A stretch of 64,000 nt of DNA from Nitrospira lenta (lineage in GTDB: Bacteria; Nitrospirota; Nitrospiria; Nitrospirales; Nitrospiraceae), in the NCBI RefSeq assembly GCF_900403705.1, contig NZ_OUNR01000001.1, forward strand, positions 1 to 64,000. Direction: 5' to 3'. Below the pieces are notes generated by a model, which was not told where the DNA came from, made no database searches, and worked only from the letters and a program-made list of their open reading frames with translations. Numbering within the stretch: position 1 is the stretch's first letter; each line of letters opens with the position of its first letter. The translations under genes and the position numbers were made by a program. Shown here piece after piece: positions 45,176 through 53,379 of the stretch.

Positions 45176-45451
45176 TCACCTCTGACTCCGTACTCTGAAC
45201 CTGGCTGCTGTCCATTGATGGATCGAGCCCGCTCCGCGGCACTGAACGTCGGAGACATCATCCCCGTTCAATTCAGTGACACACTTATAGGACCCGGCAA
45301 ATCCTTTCCCAAAACGCCGATCTGGTTCGCGTTGTTCGTCTGCGCAGAGCGCGGTTTCTGTGACGGCAAAGGCACAAGCCCCGCACCTCCAAAACGCGCC
45401 CGTCTCAAACATCTTCCGCTGCCGGCAGTTGGGACACCAATGAAGTCTCAT
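45176..45451 (-). CDS. Putative small zinc-ribbon protein
   Basis: The 91-residue frame starts MRLHWCPNCRQRKMFETGAF and continues WRCGACAF, forming a CxxC-14-CxxC zinc-ribbon pattern in the first 30 residues. The remaining two thirds have no recognisable feature and may not be coding in the real protein. GAGGG lies five bases before ATG 45451. It is four bases upstream of the VOC-like gene, which suggests the first gene of the mod operon. Confidence is moderate because of its size. Confidence 0.45.
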   Translation of the reverse strand: MRLHWCPNCRQRKMFETGAFWRCGACAFAVTETALCADEQREPDRRFGKGFAGSYKCVTELNGDDVSDVQCRGAGSIHQWTAARFRVRSQR

Positions 45452-45791
45452 GCAATCCCTCATGATGAATCTATGGTCGGATAACTTGATCGCTCTCCGG
45501 ACAACCTCGCCGATGCGGGCCCCGCCGGATCGTTCAATACCAGGCACCCGAGAAGATCGCCCCACCTCCTTCCTTCATCTGATTCCAGACAGCCACCACG
45601 GGCGTTCCTCAACCAAGGACCCGTGATACTGTCCGCGTCGGCCAGCGTGGGGGACGGGGGAGCGGGCTGCCGTTATTCACGGCAGCCCGTCCACAATCAG
45701 AGGGCCCGGGAGCAACCCCGTATGCCTCCGAATGCGAAGACCTAGTGACCGGTGGGCGTGCCGGTCACCAAACCTTCCCGTGTGCGTGCCC
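45452..45791. other. Intergenic region with two strong hairpins
   Basis: No gene is visible. CGGGCTGCCGT pairs with ACGGCAGCCCG around TATTC at 45663-45689 (11 bp perfect). GTGACCGG pairs with CCGGTCAC at 45745-45768 (8 bp). The second lies 24 bases after the gspC stop and may act as terminator for the long leftward tps operon, though no U-tract follows. The mod operon promoter should lie near 45480-45600. Confidence 0.5.
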
Positions 45792-46727
45792 TCACCGTAT
45801 CTCCACGGCAAGGGTCATCGGCTGACTCTGTCTGACGACATTGAGCCGGACAGTCCGTTCATGCTGAAGCTGCTTAAATATCTCCCAGAGCCGCCCCGGA
45901 TCGCGCAGCTCGACTCCATTGATGCCTGCGAGCACATCCTCATTCTTTAAACCGGCGCTCTCCAGCGCCCCGACTTGCCGAAGGCCGTCCACGCGAAACC
46001 CATCCAGCTGGCCGTTCCCGGAAAAATGCGGCTGAAACCGCGCCTCATTGAGATACGCCTGGGGAGAGGCCGCCAGCTGAACGAACTGAGCGCGATCGAC
46101 GATGCGCCGGCCGGGCGGAGCCGCCGGTGCCGGAATCGACGGCGATCCCTCCATCGCCGGTTGGAACGGCCGCGGGAACGGCTTCATCTCGGCCCGCTGT
46201 TTCACAATCGCAAGATCCAGCCATTCCTCTTGCGCGCCCTCACGAAATAACACGCGATCTTTCTCAATCGCCGCTAATTCACCCACGTCGGGAATCCGTT
46301 GCGCCACCTTATAGAGCACTTGTTTCCTGCCGGGCAGCTCCTCAAGAATCGCCTGCGCCCCCGATGCGCCCATCACAATACCGAGCAACGCAACCTTCCT
46401 CCCCGCATCCAGCGGAGGACCGACGGAAACGGCGGTGACGCCTTGCGCCGTTACAGCCGCGGGCGGCGGCGGAAGCACAAACAATCCGCTGGACAAAATA
46501 TCGTGAACCAACTGCTGACTGTTCACCTGCGCCGCAGGAACATCCGGCTCTCGCGACACACCCAGGCCCTGTGCCTCCGCTTGGATAACGGGAAGCGAGA
46601 GGGAGTCCGCCACCACCGCATTGACACCATGGGCCAACACCAGCGCGCCGGCGCCCAAGAATAGCGCCGGAAGGAGCCAGGCAGCCAGTTGATGACGATC
46701 CATTTGCGGCAAGGACATCTTGAACAT
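45792..46727 (-). CDS. gspC: GspC-like type II secretion protein with PDZ domain
   Basis: The 311-residue protein has an N-terminal transmembrane segment (about residues 15-40), a GspC-type homology region (KVALLGIVMGASGAQAILEE, about 110-130) and a C-terminal PDZ-like domain with GLRQVGALESAGLKNEDVLAGING. GspC links the inner-membrane platform to the secretin in type II secretion. No other gsp gene is in the window. It is the last gene of the leftward tps-exb-tonB cluster, 41 bp after tonB. Confidence 0.85.
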   Translation of the reverse strand: MFKMSLPQMDRHQLAAWLLPALFLGAGALVLAHGVNAVVADSLSLPVIQAEAQGLGVSREPDVPAAQVNSQQLVHDILSSGLFVLPPPPAAVTAQGVTAVSVGPPLDAGRKVALLGIVMGASGAQAILEELPGRKQVLYKVAQRIPDVGELAAIEKDRVLFREGAQEEWLDLAIVKQRAEMKPFPRPFQPAMEGSPSIPAPAAPPGRRIVDRAQFVQLAASPQAYLNEARFQPHFSGNGQLDGFRVDGLRQVGALESAGLKNEDVLAGINGVELRDPGRLWEIFKQLQHERTVRLNVVRQSQPMTLAVEIR

Positions 46728-46768
46728 CCTGAGACAACCCCTCTGCGAATACCGGCACGCGCTCCCGA

Positions 46769-47434
46769 CTACGGAGGATAAAACTTCACCACGACTGTCC
46801 GGGACATCCCGGGAGGCGGAGGCCGAACTTGCCGCAACCGCGACAGCGCCAACTGAGCCGAACGGTCGAAGAGCGGACTCCCCGACGAATTCAACAGTTG
46901 ATACGTGAGGACATGCCCCTCCTCATCCAGCACCAACTGGCACAACACCGCATACTCCAGCGCGTCCGGCAGCTCCGGCGGTTGTTGATACACCGCGTGA
47001 ATGGAGGCCATCAGCGCATCCTCGTACCCCGCGAACCGGCCTCGCCCCTTGCCGATCACCATCGGTCCCGCATCCACCGGCGCAGAGTCCGCGTCTTCTC
47101 CGGCCGAAGGCAGTGCGGGAGACGGCTCGTCCGCCGGTTCTAGAGGCGCCGGTTCCGGCGGCAGGTCCTTCACCATGGGCGGAGACTCAGGCGGAATCTC
47201 CGGCGGCGACTCCGGTGCCGGCTCGTCCTTGTCCTGAGGCGGCGGATCCTTCGGCTTCACCGGTTCTGGAACCGTCACCAGCTTCGACACCTTGATCAGA
47301 TGTTGGAAATAGTCCGTCTGAGCGATCCGGTACGCGCCCACGGCAAGCACACCATGCACCGCCAGCACAGCGGCGATGGTCGTGGTACTCCACCCGTTCC
47401 GCTTGTTCCTGTGATAACCGGTATAACCAGGCAT
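46769..47434 (-). CDS. tonB: TonB-family energy transducer
   Basis: The 221-residue protein has an N-terminal helix (TTTIAAVLAVHGVLAVGAYRI), a long Pro/Glu-rich periplasmic spacer (VPEPVKPKDPPPQDKDEPAP) and a C-terminal TonB-like domain (LCQLVLDEEGHVLTYQLLNS, ending VVVKFYPP). It would transmit proton-motive force to an outer-membrane receptor. No TonB-dependent receptor is encoded here; the partner may be TpsB or a protein elsewhere. It belongs with exbB and exbD upstream. Confidence 0.9.
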   Translation of the reverse strand: MPGYTGYHRNKRNGWSTTTIAAVLAVHGVLAVGAYRIAQTDYFQHLIKVSKLVTVPEPVKPKDPPPQDKDEPAPESPPEIPPESPPMVKDLPPEPAPLEPADEPSPALPSAGEDADSAPVDAGPMVIGKGRGRFAGYEDALMASIHAVYQQPPELPDALEYAVLCQLVLDEEGHVLTYQLLNSSGSPLFDRSAQLALSRLRQVRPPPPGMSRTVVVKFYPP

Positions 47435-47494
47435 ACGTCACGAAATCGTTTCGGCGCAGCACGGGATCGATCGGTCGCCCCCATCGCATGCGCA

Positions 47495-47914
47495 TTACAG
47501 CCCTTCTTCGATCGGTTTCGTTGCAATCGCCAGATCTTCGACCGGAATCCGTTGAAGAATGTCCAGCACCGCCACGACGTGCTTGTACTCGACTGCGGCA
47601 TCGCCCCGCAGCACCAGCGGAAGCTTGCCGCCTTTCGCTGCTTTCAAATCCCGGATAAGCCGCTCCAACTCGCTCAGCTTCACCGGCTCTTCGTCCATAT
47701 AGATATCGCCGTTCTTCTTCACCGAGAGCGTCGGCGTATTGCTCTCCATATCCGTTTCATGCGGCGTCGACTCCGGCAATTTGAGTTCGATACCCTGCAC
47801 CATCGCCGTCGTCGTGATGATGAAAATCACGAGCAGGACCCACGCCAGATCGAGGAGCGGAGTCATGTTGATATCCGCGACTGCGCTATGACTCTTTCTG
47901 GAGAATCGTCTCAT
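47495..47914 (-). CDS. exbD: Biopolymer transport protein ExbD
   Basis: The 139-residue protein has the ExbD/TolR arrangement: a short cytoplasmic end, one transmembrane helix with the conserved aspartate in NMTPLLDLAWVLLVIFII, and a periplasmic domain with VKKNGDIYMDE and LRGDAAVEYKHVVAVLD. ATG 47914 (MRRFSRKSHSAV) is chosen over the longer frame from 47980. With ExbB it forms the proton channel driving TonB. Confidence 0.92.
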   Translation of the reverse strand: MRRFSRKSHSAVADINMTPLLDLAWVLLVIFIITTTAMVQGIELKLPESTPHETDMESNTPTLSVKKNGDIYMDEEPVKLSELERLIRDLKAAKGGKLPLVLRGDAAVEYKHVVAVLDILQRIPVEDLAIATKPIEEGL

Positions 47915-48010
47915 GCGCGCGTCATGCTCCGTCACACCGGAATCCGCAAGCACAGTACGGTGCGTCGGAACCGTTCCCAACCTCCCGATGCCCCTCTCGC
48001 AAGTCCCGCA

Positions 48011-48793
48011 TCAATGCCCCGTCGCTGCCGAGGAGGGCTCCGCATCCTGGTCCTGCCCGCGCGGACGGTACTCTTCGATGTCGTCCTGGGCGAAGGCGGT
48101 CCCGTTCGTCTCGCGGAGAAACTCCGTCATGAACACGGTTTCGAGATGGGCGGCGAAATTGTCTAATTCCATCATGAGCGTTTTGATTTTCGTAACGAGC
48201 ACGTTGTAGCAAAAGAGCGATGGGATGGCGACCATCAGCCCGGCGACCGTCGCTATCAGCGCCGACGCCACACCCGGCGCCATCGTCGCGAGCGTGGCCG
48301 ACTGGGCCTTGCCGATGCCGGCGAAGGTATCCATCACGCCCCACACGGTGCCGAGCAACCCGATAAAGGGTCCGCCGCTGATGGCCGTCGCCAGCACGAT
48401 CATCCCCGACTCCAGCCCCACCGCCGCCTCGCCCAGCACCCGCTCCAAGGCAATCCGCACCGCGCTCATCCCGTGACGCGGAATCTTCTCGGTGCTGTAT
48501 TTCTCCCGCTGCGCGGCCAACTCCTCACAGCCTCCCCAATAGAGCTCATACATCGGCGATCCCTGCAACTGCGGCAGCAACCCTTTGGAAAAAATCACCA
48601 GCGGCCCTTTGGATCGGGAATAGAAATCCAGGAACAGCCGGTTTCGTGTCTTCGCTTTCGACAGCATGCGGAACTTATTGAGGATGACCGTCCAGCTCAC
48701 GAGTGAGAACACGAGCAAGACGGCAATCGTGATTTTCCCTTCGAGCGTCGCGTGACTGAGCGCAAACCCGACTCCGCCGGACACCATCTCCAT
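48011..48793 (-). CDS. exbB: MotA/TolQ/ExbB proton channel family protein
   Basis: The 260-residue protein has three transmembrane segments and the ExbB signature in GGPFIGLLGTVWGVMDTFAGI followed by MAPGVASALIATVAGLMVAI. It forms the pentameric stator around ExbD. It follows tpsB by 44 bp and precedes exbD by 96 bp. A C-terminal cytoplasmic tail of about 25 residues is charged and unremarkable. Confidence 0.93.
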   Translation of the reverse strand: MEMVSGGVGFALSHATLEGKITIAVLLVFSLVSWTVILNKFRMLSKAKTRNRLFLDFYSRSKGPLVIFSKGLLPQLQGSPMYELYWGGCEELAAQREKYSTEKIPRHGMSAVRIALERVLGEAAVGLESGMIVLATAISGGPFIGLLGTVWGVMDTFAGIGKAQSATLATMAPGVASALIATVAGLMVAIPSLFCYNVLVTKIKTLMMELDNFAAHLETVFMTEFLRETNGTAFAQDDIEEYRPRGQDQDAEPSSAATGH

Positions 48794-48837
48794 GACACGC
48801 CCCCTCGCCTTTCAATCGTTCGAACCGGCTGCGCCGC

Positions 48838-50559
48838 TTAAAACACCGCTTCCACAGAAAAATGCCCGTAGAATCCGCCGGCCTGCGTGAACGGCCCATG
48901 TGTCAACGCCCAAGCCGCATCGTAGCGAACGCGCAAGTGCTCGTTCAGCGCGAACCGCACCCCCACGCCGGCGCCTTGCAGATTCCATCGGGCCGTCTGC
49001 CCCGGCAACGGGTTCTTCACCCAGAGATGCGCAACATCGTAGAACGCGGCCACGCGAATCGAGCGGCGCACGTTTTCCAACGGCCATTGCGGAAGCGGCG
49101 CGCTCGTCAGCTCCACCGTCGCATGCATCGCATGATCGCCGACCGCTTCGTACTCGCGATAACCGCGCACGGATTCCAGTCCGCCGGCAAAGTACTGCTC
49201 GGTCGGGATCAACGCTTCACTGGCCCACTGACCGTCGACTCGCGCCGAGAGCGCAAAGTCTTGCGGCAGGCTCTGATACCGATCGATCCCGCCTTGCACC
49301 ACGGCGAAGGTCCCGCTCGAACCGCGCCGCAGTCCCGGCCGTTCTAAAGGATCGTTCGGATCGCCTTGAAAATCTTCCTTCGCGCCTTGGTGCACCAGTC
49401 CGGCAACATACCCACGTGTGGTCAGCGTGATCTTCGTCAAACCCCATTGGTCCTGGCGCACCCCGATATACCCGATTGACGCCGGCGTATAGGTGATGGG
49501 ATTACTGACCGTAATGGAGCCGAAGCCGCCGACAATTTCCGCCGTACTCCGTCCGAGATGTTTGTAATCGATCCCCAACGACAGTTGATGCTTCATGGCT
49601 CCGCCTTCGGCGAACGGAACCAGATAGCGCGTGCCGGCCATGACCGAGTTGCCGATGATGTCGAGCCCGCCGCCGACCGGAATGGGACTTTCCCCGAGCT
49701 TGGCGCGGCTGCGCGCGGTCGCGCCATAGAACATCACTTGATGATCCGGCGCTCCGAGCGGAATGACGTAGTTGCCGCTATACACTTCCACCGCTCCCCA
49801 ATCCTGGGGTGTCTGGCTAGTCTGCACCGTGAGCGTCTGATCCGCATCGAACAAATTAGTGTATTGCAGGGCGGCGTTCAGCCGAAGCCTCGGCGTGGTC
49901 GGGACGCCGCGATTGTTCAGTTCGACTTTCCCATGCACCGGCGGACGCTCCTTGGCTTTCAATTCAAGATCCAGCAAGCCGGGCTCGTCGGACGGTTTGA
50001 GAATCGGAACGACTTTCAGATCCGGATTGGTATTCAGCGCATCCAGCTGCTTCAAGACGGTCGGCTCATGCAAGAGCGCGCCGATCCTGATCGACGGGAG
50101 CTTGTCCCGCACATACCCATGAGAGAAGAACCAGGTATCCGTGACCTCGATGGATTTGATCCGGCCTTCGAGGACCGTCAGCGTGATGATGCCGAACTCC
50201 ACGGTCTGCTCCGGCACCGTAACGGCGACGGTGGGATAGCCCAGCTCGCGATACGCCTGCTCAAGGGCGGCGCGGGCTTGCTCGATATCGCTGAATCGCC
50301 GTGCCGTACCGGTATAGGGCAGAAGAATAGACTCGACGCGCTCCAGCGACAGGAGACTGTTCCCTTCAACAAAAAAATCCCGAATGGCAAACGTAGGATC
50401 ATCGGCACCCGCCGGCGCGGCATCCTGCCGAGCCGGTTGCGCCTTCGATGGCGCAGCGAGCGCGCAATCGAAGGCGGGCACGATGAGAACAGCGCAGGTC
50501 ACAAAAACCAGACACTCCTTCCAGGCCCATGTTTTGCCCCCAACGCCCATTGGTGCCAA
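48838..50559 (-). CDS. TpsB-type two-partner secretion transporter (ShlB/FhaC/HecB family)
   Basis: The 573-residue outer-membrane protein has a signal peptide, a POTRA_2-like domain (IRDFFVEGNSLLSLERVESI, then TVAVTVPEQTVEFGIITLTV), a second POTRA-like stretch and a 16-strand barrel of the FhaC kind ending VRYDAAWALTHG...FSVEAVF with a terminal phenylalanine. The barrel has AGGLESVRGYREYE, the conserved loop-6 VRGY motif. It should secrete the TpsA protein at 53380-57615. Two genes separate the pair, which is unusual. Confidence 0.92.
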   Translation of the reverse strand: MAPMGVGGKTWAWKECLVFVTCAVLIVPAFDCALAAPSKAQPARQDAAPAGADDPTFAIRDFFVEGNSLLSLERVESILLPYTGTARRFSDIEQARAALEQAYRELGYPTVAVTVPEQTVEFGIITLTVLEGRIKSIEVTDTWFFSHGYVRDKLPSIRIGALLHEPTVLKQLDALNTNPDLKVVPILKPSDEPGLLDLELKAKERPPVHGKVELNNRGVPTTPRLRLNAALQYTNLFDADQTLTVQTSQTPQDWGAVEVYSGNYVIPLGAPDHQVMFYGATARSRAKLGESPIPVGGGLDIIGNSVMAGTRYLVPFAEGGAMKHQLSLGIDYKHLGRSTAEIVGGFGSITVSNPITYTPASIGYIGVRQDQWGLTKITLTTRGYVAGLVHQGAKEDFQGDPNDPLERPGLRRGSSGTFAVVQGGIDRYQSLPQDFALSARVDGQWASEALIPTEQYFAGGLESVRGYREYEAVGDHAMHATVELTSAPLPQWPLENVRRSIRVAAFYDVAHLWVKNPLPGQTARWNLQGAGVGVRFALNEHLRVRYDAAWALTHGPFTQAGGFYGHFSVEAVF

Positions 50560-50686
50560 AACTCGTCACACTTTCTAACAGCATGTATGTCGCGCTCCCC
50601 CCGGAAGCGGGAAGGATCGGTCAGCTGATTACTCGGGTACCGCTTGCTCGTGAAACAACCTCCTGCCCAACCAATTCCCGCAGGTC

Positions 50687-50722
50687 CCCGGGAGGCAGCG
50701 CGGGTACGCGCTGCCTCCCGGG
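50687..50722 (-). terminator. Perfect 16-bp hairpin between the PstS-like gene and tpsB
   Basis: CCCGGGAGGCAGCGCG pairs perfectly with its complement around a GGTA tetraloop, starting 20 bases after the PstS-like stop on the minus strand. No U-tract follows. It may reduce transcription into tpsB or protect the upstream mRNA so that binding protein exceeds transporter. Confidence 0.55.
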
Positions 50723-50742
50723 ATCTCACCGCACATCCGGCC

Positions 50743-52308
50743 TTACCGGCAGGCTGGATGATCGCCCGGTTCGAAGTTGATCGGGCCCTTGGTTTCACCC
50801 TTGGTCACCGACATCTCCGTGTTCACGGGTTGACCGGGCTGGCGGACGTTCCGCGCCCAGAAATACCCCGTCGTCGTCTTCGGCAGCAGGGTGCCGATCG
50901 CCGCGACGTATTGATTCCACAGCGCCTGGTTCGGATTCGCCGGACCCGACGTCCGTTGAATGCCGACCCAGTCGGACCAGAACGGATACCGGCCGCAGCG
51001 GAACTCCTTCTGCGAGACCGCTCGTTCTGCACTGGTGGGGTTCGCGAGAACCGCCGGTGCGAGGTAGTTGCTGGGCAAGGCCCCATCTACCGGAACCGGA
51101 TACCCGCCGCGCATCCGCCCGACGTTGCCGGTGCCGAAGACCAACGGGCTGGCAGATTCATCTGCCCGATTGTAGGTAATGGCGTTATTGTTCGCCGGAG
51201 TCGTCGGTGCTGCCGCCCGTCCTTGCACACAGGCTAATCCGTCAGCCACCGTCGGCGCGAGATAGTTGATGTCGGTGTTGAACGGAAAGGTGTACGTGCC
51301 GTAGCTCACTTCCGCGGCATCTTTCATCATCGTCGCATCGAACGCGATGCGAGTTCCGGCCGTCACCGGCCGCGAGCAGGTCACGATGGATTGATCGATG
51401 CTGCCATTGAACGGCGTGCCGATCGGAGACATATCTCCGGCGCCCGCACCCAATGCACCGTCCGGAGGCGAGAGCGCCTGGACGGGATACACGCAGTAAC
51501 CGAGTTGATTCCAACTCGAGACCTGTCCGCTGAAGATCGCTTCCACTTGCAGCCGAGTCAGCGTAATCTTCCCGGCCGCCGCTTGGGTGACGGGATCGCA
51601 CTTCTGCACGCCGTTCCCGACGATCATGGCAAACGGAGTCGCCGTGATGGGAAAGGAGACGATCCCGGTATCAGAAATCGGCGACGCGCAAGACGGCACG
51701 GTCTGCGGATCGCACATCGTATTCGTAAATGCCGTGCCCTTGGTGTCCGACGTCGCAAAATCAGCCTGCACCAGCTCTTTCTGCGAGCAGCTTTGGAAGC
51801 TGTTGTACTGACGGCCGGTGCCCGGGTCTGTCTTGGGATTGCCGCCCGTGGCCGCCGTACATCCCGTTCCGCCCGGCACGATGGTCGTAAAGAGCGCGGC
51901 CGCGTTGGGAGTCCCCGGAGGGAGCACATAGGGCGCCTTGATGTTGCCGTATCCCTTGGCCGAAAATCCGCCGGTGTAACGGAAGGCGAAATTCGGCACT
52001 CCGCCGACGGTGCACCGCCACACGACGATATTGCCGGCTGGAATCAGAATGTTGGCATCGGTAAGATCCGTGATATTCCCCTGATTCTGATAGCGCTCCG
52101 GCATCGGCCCGCCGGCGTCGCAGAGACTCAGCGGAATCGATGCCGCCGCTTGACCCGCTACCGGGTTGGCGACGCCCTGGTAATTTTGCCCGTGGGTGGA
52201 CCCGACGATATTCAGGTCAGCCTGTGCCGCATAGGGCGTCAGGAGACCAACCGCAATCGCAGCAGCGGCGGCCACGCGCCCCCTGCCGGTAATCAACTTA
52301 GGTGACAT
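50743..52308 (-). CDS. Secreted PstS-like oxyanion-binding protein
   Basis: The 521-residue protein has a signal peptide ending AAQADLN and a large PstS-like fold. TRLQVEAIFSGQVSSWNQLGY (about residue 275) matches the hallmark of phosphate-binding proteins where the first lobe meets the hinge. The mature protein has about ten cysteines, which is unusual for periplasmic PstS and suggests an extracellular location. No pst permease genes are nearby. Phosphate is the family ligand; another tetrahedral oxyanion is possible in this context. AAGGAG lies before ATG 52308. Confidence 0.8.
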   Translation of the reverse strand: MSPKLITGRGRVAAAAAIAVGLLTPYAAQADLNIVGSTHGQNYQGVANPVAGQAAASIPLSLCDAGGPMPERYQNQGNITDLTDANILIPAGNIVVWRCTVGGVPNFAFRYTGGFSAKGYGNIKAPYVLPPGTPNAAALFTTIVPGGTGCTAATGGNPKTDPGTGRQYNSFQSCSQKELVQADFATSDTKGTAFTNTMCDPQTVPSCASPISDTGIVSFPITATPFAMIVGNGVQKCDPVTQAAAGKITLTRLQVEAIFSGQVSSWNQLGYCVYPVQALSPPDGALGAGAGDMSPIGTPFNGSIDQSIVTCSRPVTAGTRIAFDATMMKDAAEVSYGTYTFPFNTDINYLAPTVADGLACVQGRAAAPTTPANNNAITYNRADESASPLVFGTGNVGRMRGGYPVPVDGALPSNYLAPAVLANPTSAERAVSQKEFRCGRYPFWSDWVGIQRTSGPANPNQALWNQYVAAIGTLLPKTTTGYFWARNVRQPGQPVNTEMSVTKGETKGPINFEPGDHPACR

Positions 52309-52359
52309 ATCGCACTCCTTTTCTGTCGCGTAATTGTCTGGTAATTCTTGGCACGCATC

Positions 52360-53178
52360 CTAGACCGCTAAGGCTGCCAGCTTGCGCCGGGCAATGCCGA
52401 CCAAGCCGACCAAACCGCTGCCGAACAGCACGGCCGCTGCGGGAACCGGGATGGGTGCCACGCTGCAATCGGCGCCGCCGCAGACGGTCAACATCCCGCT
52501 TGCGGAAAGAGTGGCCCGGCCGACATTCGAGATGGTATTGAAGACACCGGATTCATTGCGCACGCGTCCCTGTATGAGATGCAGGACGTCTCCGATAGAT
52601 CCCTGCATGCCCCCGTCATTCCACGACCCACCATAGGTTCCGCTCAGGTTGAAATTATCGGGGTTCGTGAAGGCAGCGGGATTGCTGGAAGGCAGCAGCA
52701 CGGACGCCCCCGGCCCCGCGGGAGTCGGGCCCGTCTGCGTATTGAGGCCAGAATTCCATCCCTGGATGCGCGAATTTTGAGGAGCGATCGCAGGGACAAT
52801 CGAAATATTCTCCGCCGGATTTTGCGATGCCGAAAAGGTATAGATCCCGTTTGCCGCTGGAGTCGCAGTGACCGGATTCCGCCCGACGATGGTCCATTGC
52901 GTCTCCGGGCCGGCCACAACGCCCGTTCCCGGTGCGAACGGCGATCCGGGAAGCGCGGCGATGTCGAACGACGCCTGCGCTCCTACTGTCAGAAGCGGCG
53001 CAAAGTTGCCGATATCGTAGTAGAGCTCCGTGCTATTGCCGAAAATGGCAAGAACTAAGTCTCCGTTATTGAATTGAAAGGCTGAGGCGGCTTGAGGCAG
53101 TCCAGCCAACCCCAAGACGGCCGATAGCGCTACGGCTGCGGCCCTGCGGACTCTCTTTGTTGTCCTGTTGTTCATCAT
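52360..53178 (-). CDS. Secreted protein with VPxPA sorting tail in the tps cluster
   Basis: The 272-residue protein has a signal peptide (VALSAVLGLAGLPQAASA), an unrecognised beta-rich domain beginning FQFNNGDLVLAIFGNSTELY, a CGGADC pair near the end, and the tail APIPVPAAAVLFGSGLVGLVG with RRKLAALAV. The tail lacks the usual tryptophan (AVLFGSG instead of VWLFGSG). It lies between tpsA and the PstS-like gene, so it links the sorting-tail proteins to this locus. AAGGTGA precedes the start. Confidence 0.8.
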   Translation of the reverse strand: MMNNRTTKRVRRAAAVALSAVLGLAGLPQAASAFQFNNGDLVLAIFGNSTELYYDIGNFAPLLTVGAQASFDIAALPGSPFAPGTGVVAGPETQWTIVGRNPVTATPAANGIYTFSASQNPAENISIVPAIAPQNSRIQGWNSGLNTQTGPTPAGPGASVLLPSSNPAAFTNPDNFNLSGTYGGSWNDGGMQGSIGDVLHLIQGRVRNESGVFNTISNVGRATLSASGMLTVCGGADCSVAPIPVPAAAVLFGSGLVGLVGIARRKLAALAV

Positions 53179-53379
53179 TCACCTTCCTTGTTCTGAACAC
53201 ACTCCATCGCATCTCTTACCCACAGTCACTCGACCGCCATTCCACATCACGCGGACCGGCGATCGCATTGCATTGGCTCACTCGCGTGTATCGATTGGGC
53301 GCTCACCTCCTCTCCGGATGTTCGCCCAAACATCCTGTGCAACTCGTGAAACGACGGTCATTGACGGCCTGTCCATTGG

